A stretch of 64,000 nucleotides of DNA. It comes from DASQHL01 sp963843685 (GTDB lineage Bacteria > Chloroflexota > Dehalococcoidia > DSTF01 > JACRBR01). The position numbers were made by a program, and so were the translations under genes. Under the pieces are notes generated by a model that was not told the origin of the DNA, made no database searches, and saw only the letters and a list, made by a program, of their open reading frames with translations. Location of the stretch: NCBI GenBank assembly GCA_963843685.1, contig CAWJLO010000006.1, forward strand, positions 1-64,000. Direction: 5' to 3'. This document shows positions 1 to 8,549 of this stretch, piece by piece. The first letter of the stretch is position 1. Every line of letters begins with the position of its first letter.

Positions 1-52
1 CTCCTCCTTGGCATCCCGGATGGCGGTACCGCGCCGCCCTTCGGACAACAAA

Positions 53-82
53 ACACCCGGCTCCCGCAGCCGGACCGGGTGT
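53..82 (-). terminator. Rho-independent terminator of the cobalamin riboswitch
   Basis: ACACCCGG at 53-60 pairs with CCGGGTGT at 75-82. On the minus strand the stem is followed by TTTTGTTG. It sits directly after the aptamer, so it is the likely expression platform: B12 binding would favour termination before the gene that lies beyond the left edge. Confidence 0.75.
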
Positions 83-144
83 GCGTCAGTTCGAACGCGA
101 CGCGCGCTAGTGTCCGGCCCCTGCCACGGGGGCAACTCCTGAGA

Positions 145-290
145 CATCTTGCAGAGGCTGGCGGCCTGGCTCCCCGCGCGCGATGCGCGAGCTACAGTTG
201 CGGGACAGCGCCGGACTTCGACCGGCTTCGCATTTGACCTCCTCGCCCATACGGGCGCCCGTTGTCACGGACGGAGGCACCTCTGCTCAA
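145..290 (-). ncRNA. Cobalamin (B12) riboswitch aptamer
   Basis: Read on the minus strand, this stretch carries the hallmarks of a cobalamin riboswitch in the right order. There is a GGTGCC element near 276-281. Next comes the conserved core at 193-240 with GAAGCCGGT, then GAAGTCCGGCGCTGTCCCGC and AACTGTA. A B12-box-like AGCCAGGCCGCC lies at about 160-171. A terminator hairpin follows at 53-82. These core motifs are known signatures of AdoCbl/MeCbl riboswitches. The controlled gene lies left of position 1 and is not visible; vitamin B12 uptake, biosynthesis or B12-independent isozymes are the usual targets. Confidence 0.88.
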
Positions 291-320
291 TACCTGTATT
301 CGATTGGTAACGGCGCCGGG

Positions 321-326
321 AGTATA
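321..326 (-). promoter_or_regulatory. -10 element for the cobalamin riboswitch transcript
   Basis: TATACT on the minus strand lies about 35 bases before the first riboswitch element. The same hexamer precedes both tRNAs and nusA in this window, which supports it as a sigma-70 type -10. No good -35 is seen. Confidence 0.5.
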
Positions 327-378
327 CGGGCGCTCCGGCAGCGCGTCAATCCTCGCGCCCGGCCCGTCACTGTCACCA

Positions 379-1653
379 TCACGAACGCGTAAGGATCACG
401 GCGTCGAAGCGAAAGACCCTGTTTGTACCGGTGCCGCTGATTTGCTTTCTCTGCGCCACCGCCACACAGCCCGACGCGAGCCTACACGACAGCGCCGTGA
501 ACTCCGTGTCGGGCTGATCCGGCGGCGGTTCTTCCGTCCAACTCTCTCCCCCATCGTCGGAGCGGACGACCTTCAGCATCGCGCCCAAGCCAACGCAAGG
601 CCCGCCCGGCGAGCAGGCGACGCTCAGTATAGGATCGGAAAGCGAGCTCTCGTAGCTTCGGCTCCAGTGTTTTCCGCCGTCACCGGTCCGCACGAGATCG
701 GGTGCTCCCAGCACTAGACAGTGATCCCGATCGAGGCACTCGATCTCTGCAACGAGCAACTCCCCCGAAGGGGTTCGGTTGGTCCAGCTGCTCCCTCGGT
801 TGTCGGTCACGAAGAGCTCAAAGCCGGGACTGTCCTTGGTGGTACTCGTGGTCAGGTAGCAGCGATCTGCCGTAGGACAAGCCAGCGAAGAGACCTGGTA
901 GCCGGCGACCTTCGGCGAGCCGGCTTGCTCCCATGTGCCGCCGCCATCATTTGACACGAAGGTGTCTACTTCCTCCTTCTCTTCGACGACCCCGGCGGCC
1001 ATGCAGTTCGTACCCGCACACGCCACCGCGGTGAGCTCAATCCCCGACGGAGCTTCAGTCTCCCGCCAACTCACGCCACCGTCATCTGAGACCAGAACTG
1101 CTCCGCGCGGATCGCCTCGGCGACGGCCAACACCCACACAACGGAGCTCGCCGGCGCAGTCAATCGCGGTGACATCCTCTAGATTCTTGTCCACCGGCAA
1201 GGACGATGTCGACCAGCTCGCGCCGCCATCCGCCGAGACCAACACCGCGGGGCCGACGATGATGCTACCGTCCCCGGTTAGATACCCCATTGCGATGCAA
1301 TGCGACTGCCCTGAACATACGACACCGCGAAGGCCTACCCTCTGGGAATTGGGCACCTCCCGAATTGTCCAGGTCCCGCCCGTGTTCGCTACCGGCGTTG
1401 GGGTCGACGGGTCGAACGTTGCCTGCCTGTAAACCGGACCAACCGTCGGGTGGCTAGCAGGAGATCCCACCGCCGCGCGGTCAAAGCGGGAACCGACCGT
1501 CGCGCTCGGCGTGGGCACAGGAGCCTCGTTCGCGCCACACGCGGTCGTCGCGCAGAGCGATATTGCGACGATGGCCCCCAGGACAATGACTAGCCACTGG
1601 TCAGAGCATCGTGGTCCGCTCGCCGCATCGTCAGCGCGCTCAGAACTGAACAT
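379..1653 (-). CDS. Secreted lipoprotein with BNR/YCF48-like beta-propeller repeats
   Basis: The 424-residue protein has a hydrophobic segment at residues 20-38 followed by ATTAC, giving a lipobox cysteine at 39. A Pro/Ser/Thr-rich linker comes next. The rest is built of repeats containing the Asp-box signature xDGGxxW, for example SADGGASW, SDDGGVSW, SNDGGGTW, RTGDGGKHW and RSDDGGESW, with paired cysteines between repeats. This is typical of sialidase-like BNR or YCF48-like propellers, which act as extracytoplasmic binding or assembly modules rather than necessarily as enzymes. No sialidase catalytic residues are evident. The ATG at 1653 is the natural start. Base composition looks slightly less GC-rich than the housekeeping genes. 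The exact ligand is unknown. Confidence 0.75.
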   Translation of the reverse strand: MFSSERADDAASGPRCSDQWLVIVLGAIVAISLCATTACGANEAPVPTPSATVGSRFDRAAVGSPASHPTVGPVYRQATFDPSTPTPVANTGGTWTIREVPNSQRVGLRGVVCSGQSHCIAMGYLTGDGSIIVGPAVLVSADGGASWSTSSLPVDKNLEDVTAIDCAGELRCVGVGRRRGDPRGAVLVSDDGGVSWRETEAPSGIELTAVACAGTNCMAAGVVEEKEEVDTFVSNDGGGTWEQAGSPKVAGYQVSSLACPTADRCYLTTSTTKDSPGFELFVTDNRGSSWTNRTPSGELLVAEIECLDRDHCLVLGAPDLVRTGDGGKHWSRSYESSLSDPILSVACSPGGPCVGLGAMLKVVRSDDGGESWTEEPPPDQPDTEFTALSCRLASGCVAVAQRKQISGTGTNRVFRFDAVILTRS

Positions 1654-1734
1654 GCGACGAGCTTACTCGCGCCGCGTCGCGATTGGAAGCGGTCCGTGGC
1701 TCGCGAAATCGCCAAACGGCGCAAAGGTGTGTTA

Positions 1735-1811
1735 TGGTAGCGCCAGCGGGATTCGAACCCGCGATCTCCGCCTTGAAAGGGCGGCGTCCTGGGCCTCTAG
1801 ACGATGGCGCC
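1735..1811 (-). tRNA. tRNA-Glu (anticodon TTC)
   Basis: The minus strand folds as a cloverleaf: acceptor GGCGCCA pairs with TGGCGCT (one G-T wobble), and the anticodon stem CCGCC/GGCGG encloses CTTTCAA, giving anticodon TTC. The T arm has GGTTCGAATCC. Discriminator A and an encoded CCA occupy 1735-1738. Confidence 0.95.
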
Positions 1812-1820
1812 TCGCGGCCC

Positions 1821-1826
1821 AGTATA
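1821..1826 (-). promoter_or_regulatory. -10 element of the tRNA-Glu promoter
   Basis: TATACT on the minus strand ends 9 bases before the mature tRNA 5' end. The matching -35 is poor. Confidence 0.45.
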
Positions 1827-1937
1827 TCGACCCGATGATCCCGTCGCGAGGCGCGATGCGTGCGTACCCGGCTTGCCCGTGGAGCGCGCAGCGTGTTTGC
1901 TACCTCCGCGCGGCGATCGCGCGGATCGGAGGACGCG

Positions 1938-3434
1938 ATGGACGAGAACCTGCCAGTCATCGTGGGCGTCGGACAGGTCACGCAGCGGCCGGAGACGGAA
2001 CGACCGCGCGAGCCGCTGGCACTGATGGCGGAGGCGGCACGGCTGGCAGAGTCCGACGCTGGCTCCGCAGGCCTGCTTCAGTCGCTCGACTCCATCCGGG
2101 TCGTCAACGTCCTCTCGTGGCCGTCGAAGGAGCCCGCGCACGACCTCGCGCGCGCCCTGGCCGTCGCCCCCCGCGACCTCCACTACACGCACGTAGGCGG
2201 CAACACGCCACAATGGCTCGTGAACGAGACCGCCGAGGCCATCCACAACGGCGAGCTCAAACTCGCGCTTGTCGTCGGCGCCGAGTGCGTCTACTCAGCG
2301 CGGCGCGCCCGCACGCGCGGCATTGACCTCGGTTGGTCCCCGCGCGGGACCCCCGCCCCCGACATGGGCGATCCACGCCCCGGCACGAGCGAGGCCGAAG
2401 CGAAGCACGGTGCATCGATCCCCACCAGCGTCTACCCGCTGTTTGAGAACGCCCTCCGTGCCCACTACGGCCGCACGATCGAGGACCACCAGCGCGCGCT
2501 CGGAGAGCTGGCCGCACGATTCTCCGCCGTCGCTGCATCGAACCCACACGCCTGGTTCCAGGAAGCGCGATCCGCCACCGAGATCGCCACGGCCGGTCCG
2601 GGCAATCGCTACATCGGCTTCCCGTATCCCAAGTTCATGAACGCCATCATGGACGTGGACCAGGGCGCCGCGCTCCTGCTCACCAGCGTTGGCGAGGCGC
2701 GGCGGCTCGGCATCGCCGAGGACCGCTGGGTGTACCTCTGGGGCTGCGGAGAAGCGACCGACCACTGGTTCATCACGGAACGCGTGAACTACCACTCGTC
2801 GCCGGCCATTCGCGCGGCGACCTCGCGCGCGCTGTCCATGGCTGGCGTCGCCATCAACGAGGTGGCACACATCGACCTCTACAGCTGCTTCCCTTCAGCC
2901 GTGCAGATCGCCCGCGACACGCTGGGCATCGCCCCCGAAGACCCTCGCCCGCTCACGGTCACCGGCGGCCTCCCGTACTTCGGCGGCCCCGGCAACAACT
3001 ACGTCACCCACAGCATCGCCGCCATGGCCGAGAAGCTGCGATCCGACCGCGGGAGCATCGGCATCGTGACGGGGAACGGCTGGTACCTCACGAAGCACTC
3101 GGCCGGCGTCTACAGCTCCGGGCCGCCTCGCGGCGATTGGACGCGCACGCCGCCCAAGCTCGACCAGGCGACCGTCGACGCACAGCCGCACCCGCCGTTC
3201 ACCGACTCCCCCGAAGGAGAGGCGACCGTCGAGACATACACCGTGCTGTTCGACCGCGAGGGCGCGCCCGAACGGGGCATCGTCATCGGCCGGCTGCCGG
3301 ACGGCGCACGCTTCATCGCGAACACCCCCGCCGAGCGCCGTACGCTCGAATCCATGACGAAGCACGAGATGGTGGGCGTAAAGGGGCGCGTATCGGCCGC
3401 CGCCGATGGCTTGAACACGTTCGTCCCGGCGTAG
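1938..3434 (+). CDS. Thiolase-superfamily protein (acetyl-CoA acetyltransferase-like) with C-terminal OB-like extension
   Basis: The 498-residue protein begins MDENLPVIVGVGQVT, typical of the thiolase N-terminal beta strand, and has a GGAGG ribosome site about 8 bases upstream. This makes ATG 1938 better than the more upstream start at 1860. It contains the thiolase domain and then a C-terminal extension of about 90 residues (TPAERRTLESMTKHEMVG) of the OB-fold-like kind seen in some acyl-CoA thiolase-like proteins. At the place of the usual nucleophilic cysteine the sequence reads GGNTPQWLVNETAEA, so the nucleophile appears to be absent. This is known for non-canonical thiolase-like subfamilies. 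It probably acts on acyl-CoA substrates, but thiolytic activity is uncertain. It stands alone and ends at a strong hairpin shared with the convergent zinc-ribbon gene. Confidence 0.82.
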   Translation: MDENLPVIVGVGQVTQRPETERPREPLALMAEAARLAESDAGSAGLLQSLDSIRVVNVLSWPSKEPAHDLARALAVAPRDLHYTHVGGNTPQWLVNETAEAIHNGELKLALVVGAECVYSARRARTRGIDLGWSPRGTPAPDMGDPRPGTSEAEAKHGASIPTSVYPLFENALRAHYGRTIEDHQRALGELAARFSAVAASNPHAWFQEARSATEIATAGPGNRYIGFPYPKFMNAIMDVDQGAALLLTSVGEARRLGIAEDRWVYLWGCGEATDHWFITERVNYHSSPAIRAATSRALSMAGVAINEVAHIDLYSCFPSAVQIARDTLGIAPEDPRPLTVTGGLPYFGGPGNNYVTHSIAAMAEKLRSDRGSIGIVTGNGWYLTKHSAGVYSSGPPRGDWTRTPPKLDQATVDAQPHPPFTDSPEGEATVETYTVLFDREGAPERGIVIGRLPDGARFIANTPAERRTLESMTKHEMVGVKGRVSAAADGLNTFVPA

Positions 3435-3440
3435 ACGAGC

Positions 3441-3469
3441 GAAGGGGCGACCCGATGAGTCGCCCCTTC
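3441..3469. terminator. Bidirectional terminator hairpin
   Basis: GAAGGGGCGAC (3441-3451) and GTCGCCCCTTC (3459-3469) form a perfect 11-bp stem with a 7-base loop, between two convergent genes. Confidence 0.7.
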
Positions 3470-3500
3470 GCCCTTCTGCAGTTCGTTTCGGTGGGCGGCG

Positions 3501-3644
3501 CTACTTCGCCTTCCCGATCTTGAACATCGTCGTGCCGCAGACGGGGCACTTGCCTTTCGTCGCGGGCTTGCCGTTCTTCATCGTCGTCGCTTCAGCGTTC
3601 TGCATCTCGCGCTGGGTGCGGCACTTCAGGCAATAGGCTTCCAT
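3501..3644 (-). CDS. Small zinc-ribbon protein (DUF5679-like)
   Basis: A 47-residue protein reads MEAYCLKCRTQREM, followed by a lysine-rich linker and then GKCPVCGTTMFKIGKAK. Two CxxC pairs form a zinc ribbon. This matches the architecture of DUF5679 proteins, known only as a domain of unknown function. A strong GGAGG ribosome site precedes ATG 3644, and a textbook promoter lies about 110 bases upstream. The gene is monocistronic and ends at the hairpin at 3441-3469. Function is unknown; nucleic-acid or ribosome association is a guess from its size and basic charge. Confidence 0.85.
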   Translation of the reverse strand: MEAYCLKCRTQREMQNAEATTMKNGKPATKGKCPVCGTTMFKIGKAK

Positions 3645-3755
3645 ATCGACGTCTTCCCTCCTGTTCCGGGCTCTCGTTGCGCGTCCACGCGGACCGACCA
3701 GCGCTTATCGGATAGGCAGATGATCATTTCTGGCAGACTGAGCGTGGTCGTACGA

Positions 3756-3783
3756 ATAATAGTCCGCTCGGGAACGTTGTCAA
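3756..3783 (-). promoter_or_regulatory. Sigma-70 promoter of the zinc-ribbon gene
   Basis: On the minus strand TTGACA (3778-3783) and TATTAT (3756-3761) are spaced by 16 bases, close to consensus. It directs transcription to the 47-residue gene starting at 3644. Confidence 0.75.
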
Positions 3784-3849
3784 GCGTATCCGGGCCGAAT
3801 CAACGCTGAATCTGGCCAGATTCGCGAAATTAGCCCGAATTCGGCCCGA

Positions 3850-4740
3850 TCAGGCCGATCCGACGACCTTCTCCGGGTGCCAGACGCCGCCGTCCGACGC
3901 CCTCAGCACCCCCAGAAACGACCCTTCGGACGAGTACGCCCGGCAGAGCCCGACACCCCGTTTCGTCTCGATCGCCACATCGCGGCCCGCGCGCACGTCG
4001 GCGCTGTGCGCAGCCTCGAGTATCGCCGCCGGGCGCCGTTCCACCGCCCGATCGACCGCCAGCAGCGCCTCCTCCAGGCGACCTTCCGACGCCAGCAGAT
4101 CCAGGTCGCCTGGCGTGCGGGCATCGCCGGAACCGAAGCCACCCGAACGCGTACGGGCGAGCGCGGCCAGATGCGCGGGACAATCGAGCCGGCGCCCCAG
4201 GTCGTGCGCCAGCGACCGGATGTACGTGCCCTTGCCGCAGGTCACCTCCAGCTCGGCGACGCCGCCTTCGAACCCGCGCATCTCGATCGATTCGATGTGG
4301 ACGGTGCGCGGAGCTACAGCCACCTCGCGGCCCTCCCGCGCGTATCGATACAGCGGCTTCCCCGCCAGCTTCAGCGCGCTGTACAGCGGCGGCGTCTGCT
4401 CGATGTCGCCGGTGAACTCGTCCAGGACGGCGACCACCCGTGCCGCACCGACCGACGACGGGTCGCCGCGCTCCGTCACCTCGCCATCCGCATCGTACGT
4501 GTCCGTCGCCTCGCCGAACTTCACGCGAGCGACGTACGTCTTGAGCGCGTCGTCCATGTACTCGATGAACCGCGTCGCTTGCCCGATTGCCACCGGAAGC
4601 ACGCCCGAAGCCAGCGGGTCGAGCGTGCCGGCGTGTCCCACCCGGCGCACCTTCGTCAGACGACGCACGAGCGCCACCATCGTGAACGACGTGACGCCGC
4701 TCGGCTTGTCGATGACGATGAACCCGTTGATGCCGCTCAC
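3850..4740 (-). CDS. truB: tRNA pseudouridine(55) synthase TruB
   Basis: This 296-residue enzyme converts U55 of the tRNA T-loop to pseudouridine. Visible motifs are the N-terminal GFIVIDKPSGVTS, the catalytic-aspartate motif HAGTLDPLASGVLPV and the later KGTYIRSLAHDLG. The start is GTG at 4740, which overlaps the TGA of the upstream methyltransferase as GTGA, indicating translational coupling. Starts further upstream would lie inside the neighbour. It is the last gene of the nusA-infB operon. About 200 bases of non-coding sequence separate it from the divergently promoted zinc-ribbon gene. Confidence 0.95.
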   Translation of the reverse strand: MSGINGFIVIDKPSGVTSFTMVALVRRLTKVRRVGHAGTLDPLASGVLPVAIGQATRFIEYMDDALKTYVARVKFGEATDTYDADGEVTERGDPSSVGAARVVAVLDEFTGDIEQTPPLYSALKLAGKPLYRYAREGREVAVAPRTVHIESIEMRGFEGGVAELEVTCGKGTYIRSLAHDLGRRLDCPAHLAALARTRSGGFGSGDARTPGDLDLLASEGRLEEALLAVDRAVERRPAAILEAAHSADVRAGRDVAIETKRGVGLCRAYSSEGSFLGVLRASDGGVWHPEKVVGSA

Positions 4741-5798
4741 GCACGAACCATAACGAAGGCGGTGACGGCCAGTCCACGCAGCAGGATCCGCCGCTTCGAG
4801 GCCACCCGCAGCGGCGGCGGCAACGCGCGTACCAGCACCTCCGGCTCGCCCGTCAGCACCACGCACCGCCCATCCGGCCGCAGCACGCGCGCCGCTTCAC
4901 GCATCGCCCTCGCGTACAGCCGCTCGATACCGGGCAGTGCCTCGTGCTGTCGCCCGTACGGCGGGTTCGTGATCACCACGTCAACGCAGCGGTCCCGCAG
5001 CGGCAGCCGCGTCGCGTCCCAGCGGGCCAGCGCCGGCGTCTTGCCCGCATTGGCCCGCGCCGCCGCGAGCGCTCCGGCTTCGATGTCGCCGCCCAGCACC
5101 ACTTCGGCGCGGCCCGCGTCGGCGCGCTCACGCAGGATTGTGCCGGCCCCACACATCGGATCGAGCACGACGTCGCCGGGGCGCGGCTCCGACAAGAGCA
5201 CAAGAGCGCGCGCAACCGTCGGCTTCAGCGACGCCGGCAGGTGCGCGCGCTTGTACCGCCGCGCCGCCAGCTTGTCCTCCGACACCCGCACGCCGACGAG
5301 CGTGCGCTCGCCGATCACCTGGACCCACAGCTCCACGGCCGCAGTCCCCGTTGCCGCCGACCAGCGCGGCAACAGCCGCACCATCGCCCGCTCGAACGCC
5401 CGCTGAACGTCCTCGCGGTGGAACGGGTGCCGCCCCGCCACGCGGGCGACCACCTTGTACGAACGTCCGCCCTTCTTCGGCCGCGCAGCGTGATGCACGG
5501 CGAGCGCTAGCTCGAACAATGGCCGGTCGATCGACTCGGCGATGCGTTTCGGCCCCGCCTTGCCCGGTGGCGTCGGGACGTCGAGCAGCGTGTGGAAGAC
5601 GTCTTCTACCGTTCCGCAGCGCAGAACGCGATGCAGATCAGGCGTCGTGAACAGGACGATGCTGTCGCGCTTGTCGAAACCCTTGAGGACAGCCGTGACC
5701 TTGGCGCCTGCTCGGATCAGCTCCGCGGAGGCGAGATCCTCGAGGCCGGGCACGGTGAGCGCGTAGCCCGCCGGCGAGCCGCCCTTAGCGCCCCTCAC
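4737..5798 (-). CDS. THUMP-domain RNA (guanine-N2) methyltransferase
   Basis: The protein has an N-terminal THUMP RNA-binding domain beginning GYALTVPGLEDLASAEL. A Rossmann SAM-methyltransferase domain follows, with DPMCGAGTI (SAM binding) and the catalytic NPPYG typical of amino-methylating N2-guanine enzymes (Trm14/RlmL-N type). About 353 residues result if GTG 5798 is the start. That start is preferred because the first THUMP strand would be lost with the next GTG at 5753. It overlaps the end of the upstream acetyltransferase by 14 bases and the start of truB by 4. Whether the substrate is tRNA or rRNA cannot be decided from sequence. Confidence 0.85.
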   Translation of the reverse strand: MRGAKGGSPAGYALTVPGLEDLASAELIRAGAKVTAVLKGFDKRDSIVLFTTPDLHRVLRCGTVEDVFHTLLDVPTPPGKAGPKRIAESIDRPLFELALAVHHAARPKKGGRSYKVVARVAGRHPFHREDVQRAFERAMVRLLPRWSAATGTAAVELWVQVIGERTLVGVRVSEDKLAARRYKRAHLPASLKPTVARALVLLSEPRPGDVVLDPMCGAGTILRERADAGRAEVVLGGDIEAGALAAARANAGKTPALARWDATRLPLRDRCVDVVITNPPYGRQHEALPGIERLYARAMREAARVLRPDGRCVVLTGEPEVLVRALPPPLRVASKRRILLRGLAVTAFVMVRA

Positions 5799-6342
5799 CG
5801 GTGTCCAGCGCCTCGAACTCGCGGCGCAGCACGCCCATGATGATCTCGTCGCGGTAGGAGCCGTCGTCGAAGTGCTGCTCGCGCCGGCGGCCCTCTTCGA
5901 CGAATCCGACCTTGCGATAGACGCGCAGCGCCGGCGCATTGTCCGGATCGACGCTCAGCTCTATCCGGTGGAGGTTCAGGTGCCGGAACGCCCAGCGCAT
6001 CAGCGTGCGGAGGGCGTCGCCCCCGTACCCGTGGCAGCGGTCCTCAGCGCGCCAGATACCCAGCCCGACCAGCGAGTTACGGTTCCGCTGCTCCATGTGA
6101 AAGAGGTCGATGTCTCCGACCGGGCGGCCGTCCGCCTCGATGATCAACCGCACGCAATCGTCGGAGTCGTCGCCCTGCGCGTCGAACTCCGCCTCCATCT
6201 GCGCGAGCGACCGCGGCGGCTCGTGCCAGTCCCGCTGCCGCTGTCCCACGTTCTCGGACGACTGCGACGCCTCCCAGTGAGCACGCACGTCGTCACGCTC
6301 CCACGCCCGCAGGATCACCCGCTCGCCCGCAATCCACGCCAT
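5785..6342 (-). CDS. GNAT N-acetyltransferase (RimJ/RimL-like)
   Basis: This 185-residue acetyltransferase belongs to the RimJ/RimL/SpeG-like GNAT branch. It shows ERVILRAWERDDV at the N terminus, the core GLGIWRAEDRCHGYGGDAL (acetyl-CoA pyrophosphate loop, QxxGxG-like) and the typical C-terminal RIELSVDPDNAPALRVYRKVGF. It starts directly after the rbfA stop codon, so it is translated from the same operon. A ribosome-related protein substrate is plausible from context, but this is inference. Confidence 0.85.
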   Translation of the reverse strand: MAWIAGERVILRAWERDDVRAHWEASQSSENVGQRQRDWHEPPRSLAQMEAEFDAQGDDSDDCVRLIIEADGRPVGDIDLFHMEQRNRNSLVGLGIWRAEDRCHGYGGDALRTLMRWAFRHLNLHRIELSVDPDNAPALRVYRKVGFVEEGRRREQHFDDGSYRDEIIMGVLRREFEALDTGEGR

Positions 6343-6702
6343 CTACAGGCTCTCCCCTCGCTCCTCCGCCGTCTTGCGCATCAGCTCCGTCAGCTCCTGC
6401 GCCCGCTCCATCGACGTGTCGCTGTGAAACGTCAGGTCCGGCGTGTACCGCAGGCGCACGCGGCGCGACAGCTCGCGCCGCAGAAACGGCCGTGCATGCT
6501 CCAGCGCCGCCATCGTTGACGTCCGTTCATCGTCCGTGCCGAATACGCTGACGTATGCGTCGGCGCGGTGCAGGTCAGGCGATACATCGACGTGCGTCAC
6601 CGTCACGAGTCCGCCGATGCGCGGGTCGTGCAGCTCCGTCCGCAGAAGATCGCTGATCTCCTCGCGCAGCAGGTCGTTGACGCGCTCGGTCCTTCGGGAC
6701 AT
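6343..6702 (-). CDS. rbfA: 30S ribosome-binding factor RbfA
   Basis: A 119-residue KH-like protein that matures the 5' end of 16S rRNA and binds the 30S subunit. The N-terminal RVNDLLREEISDLLRTELHDPRIGGLVTVTHVDVS is diagnostic, as is DAYVSVFG. Size matches the family. ATG 6702 is 49 bases downstream of infB, in the conserved nusA-infB-rbfA order. Confidence 0.95.
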   Translation of the reverse strand: MSRRTERVNDLLREEISDLLRTELHDPRIGGLVTVTHVDVSPDLHRADAYVSVFGTDDERTSTMAALEHARPFLRRELSRRVRLRYTPDLTFHSDTSMERAQELTELMRKTAEERGESL

Positions 6703-6751
6703 GGTGTTGGGTGGCGATGGCTCGCGGGCGCCCGCCGTGCCTCGTATCTCG

Positions 6752-8536
6752 CTAGGTGTCGCGCTCGATGCGGAAGAACTCGATCACGTCGCCCTCTTCG
6801 AAGCTCTCGAAGCCATCGATCTGCACGCCGCACTCGAAGTTCGTCTGCACCTCCCGGACGTCCTCCTGGAAGCGCTTCAGCGTGCCGACCTTGCCCTCGG
6901 CGAGGGTCGCACCGTTGCGGATCACGCGCGCACTGTCGGTCCGCGTGATCGCGCCGTCCCTGACGAAGCAGCCGGCGATCGAGTTGCGGCGCGCTACGCG
7001 GAACACCTGCCGCACCTCCGCATGCGCCGTCACCACCTCCTTGAAGGTCGGCTCCAGCATCCCCTTCAGCGCCTTGTCGACGTCCTCGACGATGTTGTAG
7101 ATGACGTTGTAGTGCCGGATGTCCACCTTCTCGGTCGCGGCGATGCGCTCGGCGCCGCCCTCGGTCCCCGTGTTGAACGCGATGATGATCCCCTTCGAGG
7201 CGATCGCCAGCATCACGTCCGACTCCGTGACCGAACCCGAGCCGGTGTGGATGATCTTCACCTTCACCTGCTCGTTCGAAAGCCGCTCGAGCGACGCCCG
7301 GATCGGCTCGATCGAGCCCTGGACGTCCGTCTTCAGGATGATGTTCAGCTCCTTGAGCTTGCCCGCGCTGATCTCGCCGAACAGCGTGTCCAGCGTGACG
7401 CGCTGCTGCTGGTGCATCGCAGCCGCCTCGCGCTCGCGGATCCGCTCCAGCACCATCGTGCGGCCGGTCTTCTCGTCGGGCACCACCTGCAGCGTCTCGC
7501 CCGCCTTCGGCACTGACTGCAGACCCAGGATCTCCGCCGGCTCCGATGGCCCCGCCGACTTGATGCGCTTGCCGTGCTCGTTGAGCATCGCCTTGATCCG
7601 GCCCATCGTCTCGCCCACGACCACGTAGTCGCCTGCCTTCAGCGTGCCCGTCTTGACGAGCACTGTCGCCAGCGGCCCGCGCGTCTTGCTCAGCTCCGCT
7701 TCCACCACGATCCCGATCGCTTCGCGGTCAGGGTTCGCCTTCAGCTCCAGCACTTCCGAGACCACCAGGATGTTGCCCAGCAGGTCGTCCAGCCCCTCGC
7801 GCGTCTTCGCGGAGACCGCGGCCATCGGCGTGTCGCCGCCCCACTCCTCGACGACCACGCCGTTATCAGACAGTTCCTTCTTCACGCGGTCCGGATTCGC
7901 GCTCGGCAGGTCGACCTTGTTCATCGCGACGACGATCGGCACCCCCGCCGCCTTCGCGTGGTCGATCGCCTCCTTCGTCTGGGGCATGACGCCGTCGTCC
8001 GCCGCCACGACCAGCACCGCGATGTCCGTCACCTGGGCGCCGCGCGCGCGCATGGCGGTGAACGCCTCGTGGCCCGGCGTGTCGAGGAACGTGATGTCGT
8101 GGTCGTTCACGCGCACGCGGTACGCGCCGATGTGCTGCGTGATGCCACCGTGCTCGCCTGCCGCGACCTTCGATTCCCGGATCGCATCCAGCAGGCTCGT
8201 CTTGCCGTGGTCGACGTGGCCCATGATCGTCACCACGGGCGGCCGCGGCACGAGCTTCGACGGATCCTCCGCGATCGTCGGCCGCGACGTCGTCCGGTCG
8301 ACGGCGACCTCCGCCTGCTCCGCCGCGTGCGCTTCGACCGCCTCGAACCCCATGTCCGTGGCGACGATCGCGGCGGTATCGAAGTCGATCACCTGGTTGA
8401 TCGCCGCCATCACGCCGTTCTTCATCAACTCCTTGATCACCTCGACCGGCGAGACTCCCATGAGGTCGCCAAGCTCCTTCACGGAGAGCGCCCTCGGGAT
8501 CTCGATGGTCTTGGCTTCGGCGTTGGTCGTTGTCAT
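6752..8536 (-). CDS. infB: Translation initiation factor IF-2 (short form)
   Basis: This 594-residue GTPase brings initiator tRNA to the 30S subunit. It has an N-terminal IF2 helical segment (IPRALSVKELGDLMG), the G domain with GHVDHGKT (G1), DTPGHEAF (G3) and NKVD (G4), and the C-terminal domains II, III and IV. The long N-terminal extension of the enterobacterial protein is missing, giving about 600 instead of 890 residues, a common lean form. ATG 8536 is used; starts further upstream would lie in rnpM. It is 13 bases from the rnpM stop. Confidence 0.96.
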   Translation of the reverse strand: MTTTNAEAKTIEIPRALSVKELGDLMGVSPVEVIKELMKNGVMAAINQVIDFDTAAIVATDMGFEAVEAHAAEQAEVAVDRTTSRPTIAEDPSKLVPRPPVVTIMGHVDHGKTSLLDAIRESKVAAGEHGGITQHIGAYRVRVNDHDITFLDTPGHEAFTAMRARGAQVTDIAVLVVAADDGVMPQTKEAIDHAKAAGVPIVVAMNKVDLPSANPDRVKKELSDNGVVVEEWGGDTPMAAVSAKTREGLDDLLGNILVVSEVLELKANPDREAIGIVVEAELSKTRGPLATVLVKTGTLKAGDYVVVGETMGRIKAMLNEHGKRIKSAGPSEPAEILGLQSVPKAGETLQVVPDEKTGRTMVLERIREREAAAMHQQQRVTLDTLFGEISAGKLKELNIILKTDVQGSIEPIRASLERLSNEQVKVKIIHTGSGSVTESDVMLAIASKGIIIAFNTGTEGGAERIAATEKVDIRHYNVIYNIVEDVDKALKGMLEPTFKEVVTAHAEVRQVFRVARRNSIAGCFVRDGAITRTDSARVIRNGATLAEGKVGTLKRFQEDVREVQTNFECGVQIDGFESFEEGDVIEFFRIERDT

Positions 8537-8549
8537 CCGCGCTCGTTTC

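Noticed and set aside
1..52. Possible T-box element (GCGGTACCGC on both strands)
   Set aside because: The UGGN needed for binding the tRNA end is absent (CGGT instead), and the cobalamin aptamer explains the leader.
3877..5406. Plus-strand open frame of about 510 codons
   Set aside because: Antisense to truB and the THUMP methyltransferase; composition typical of a GC-rich shadow frame.
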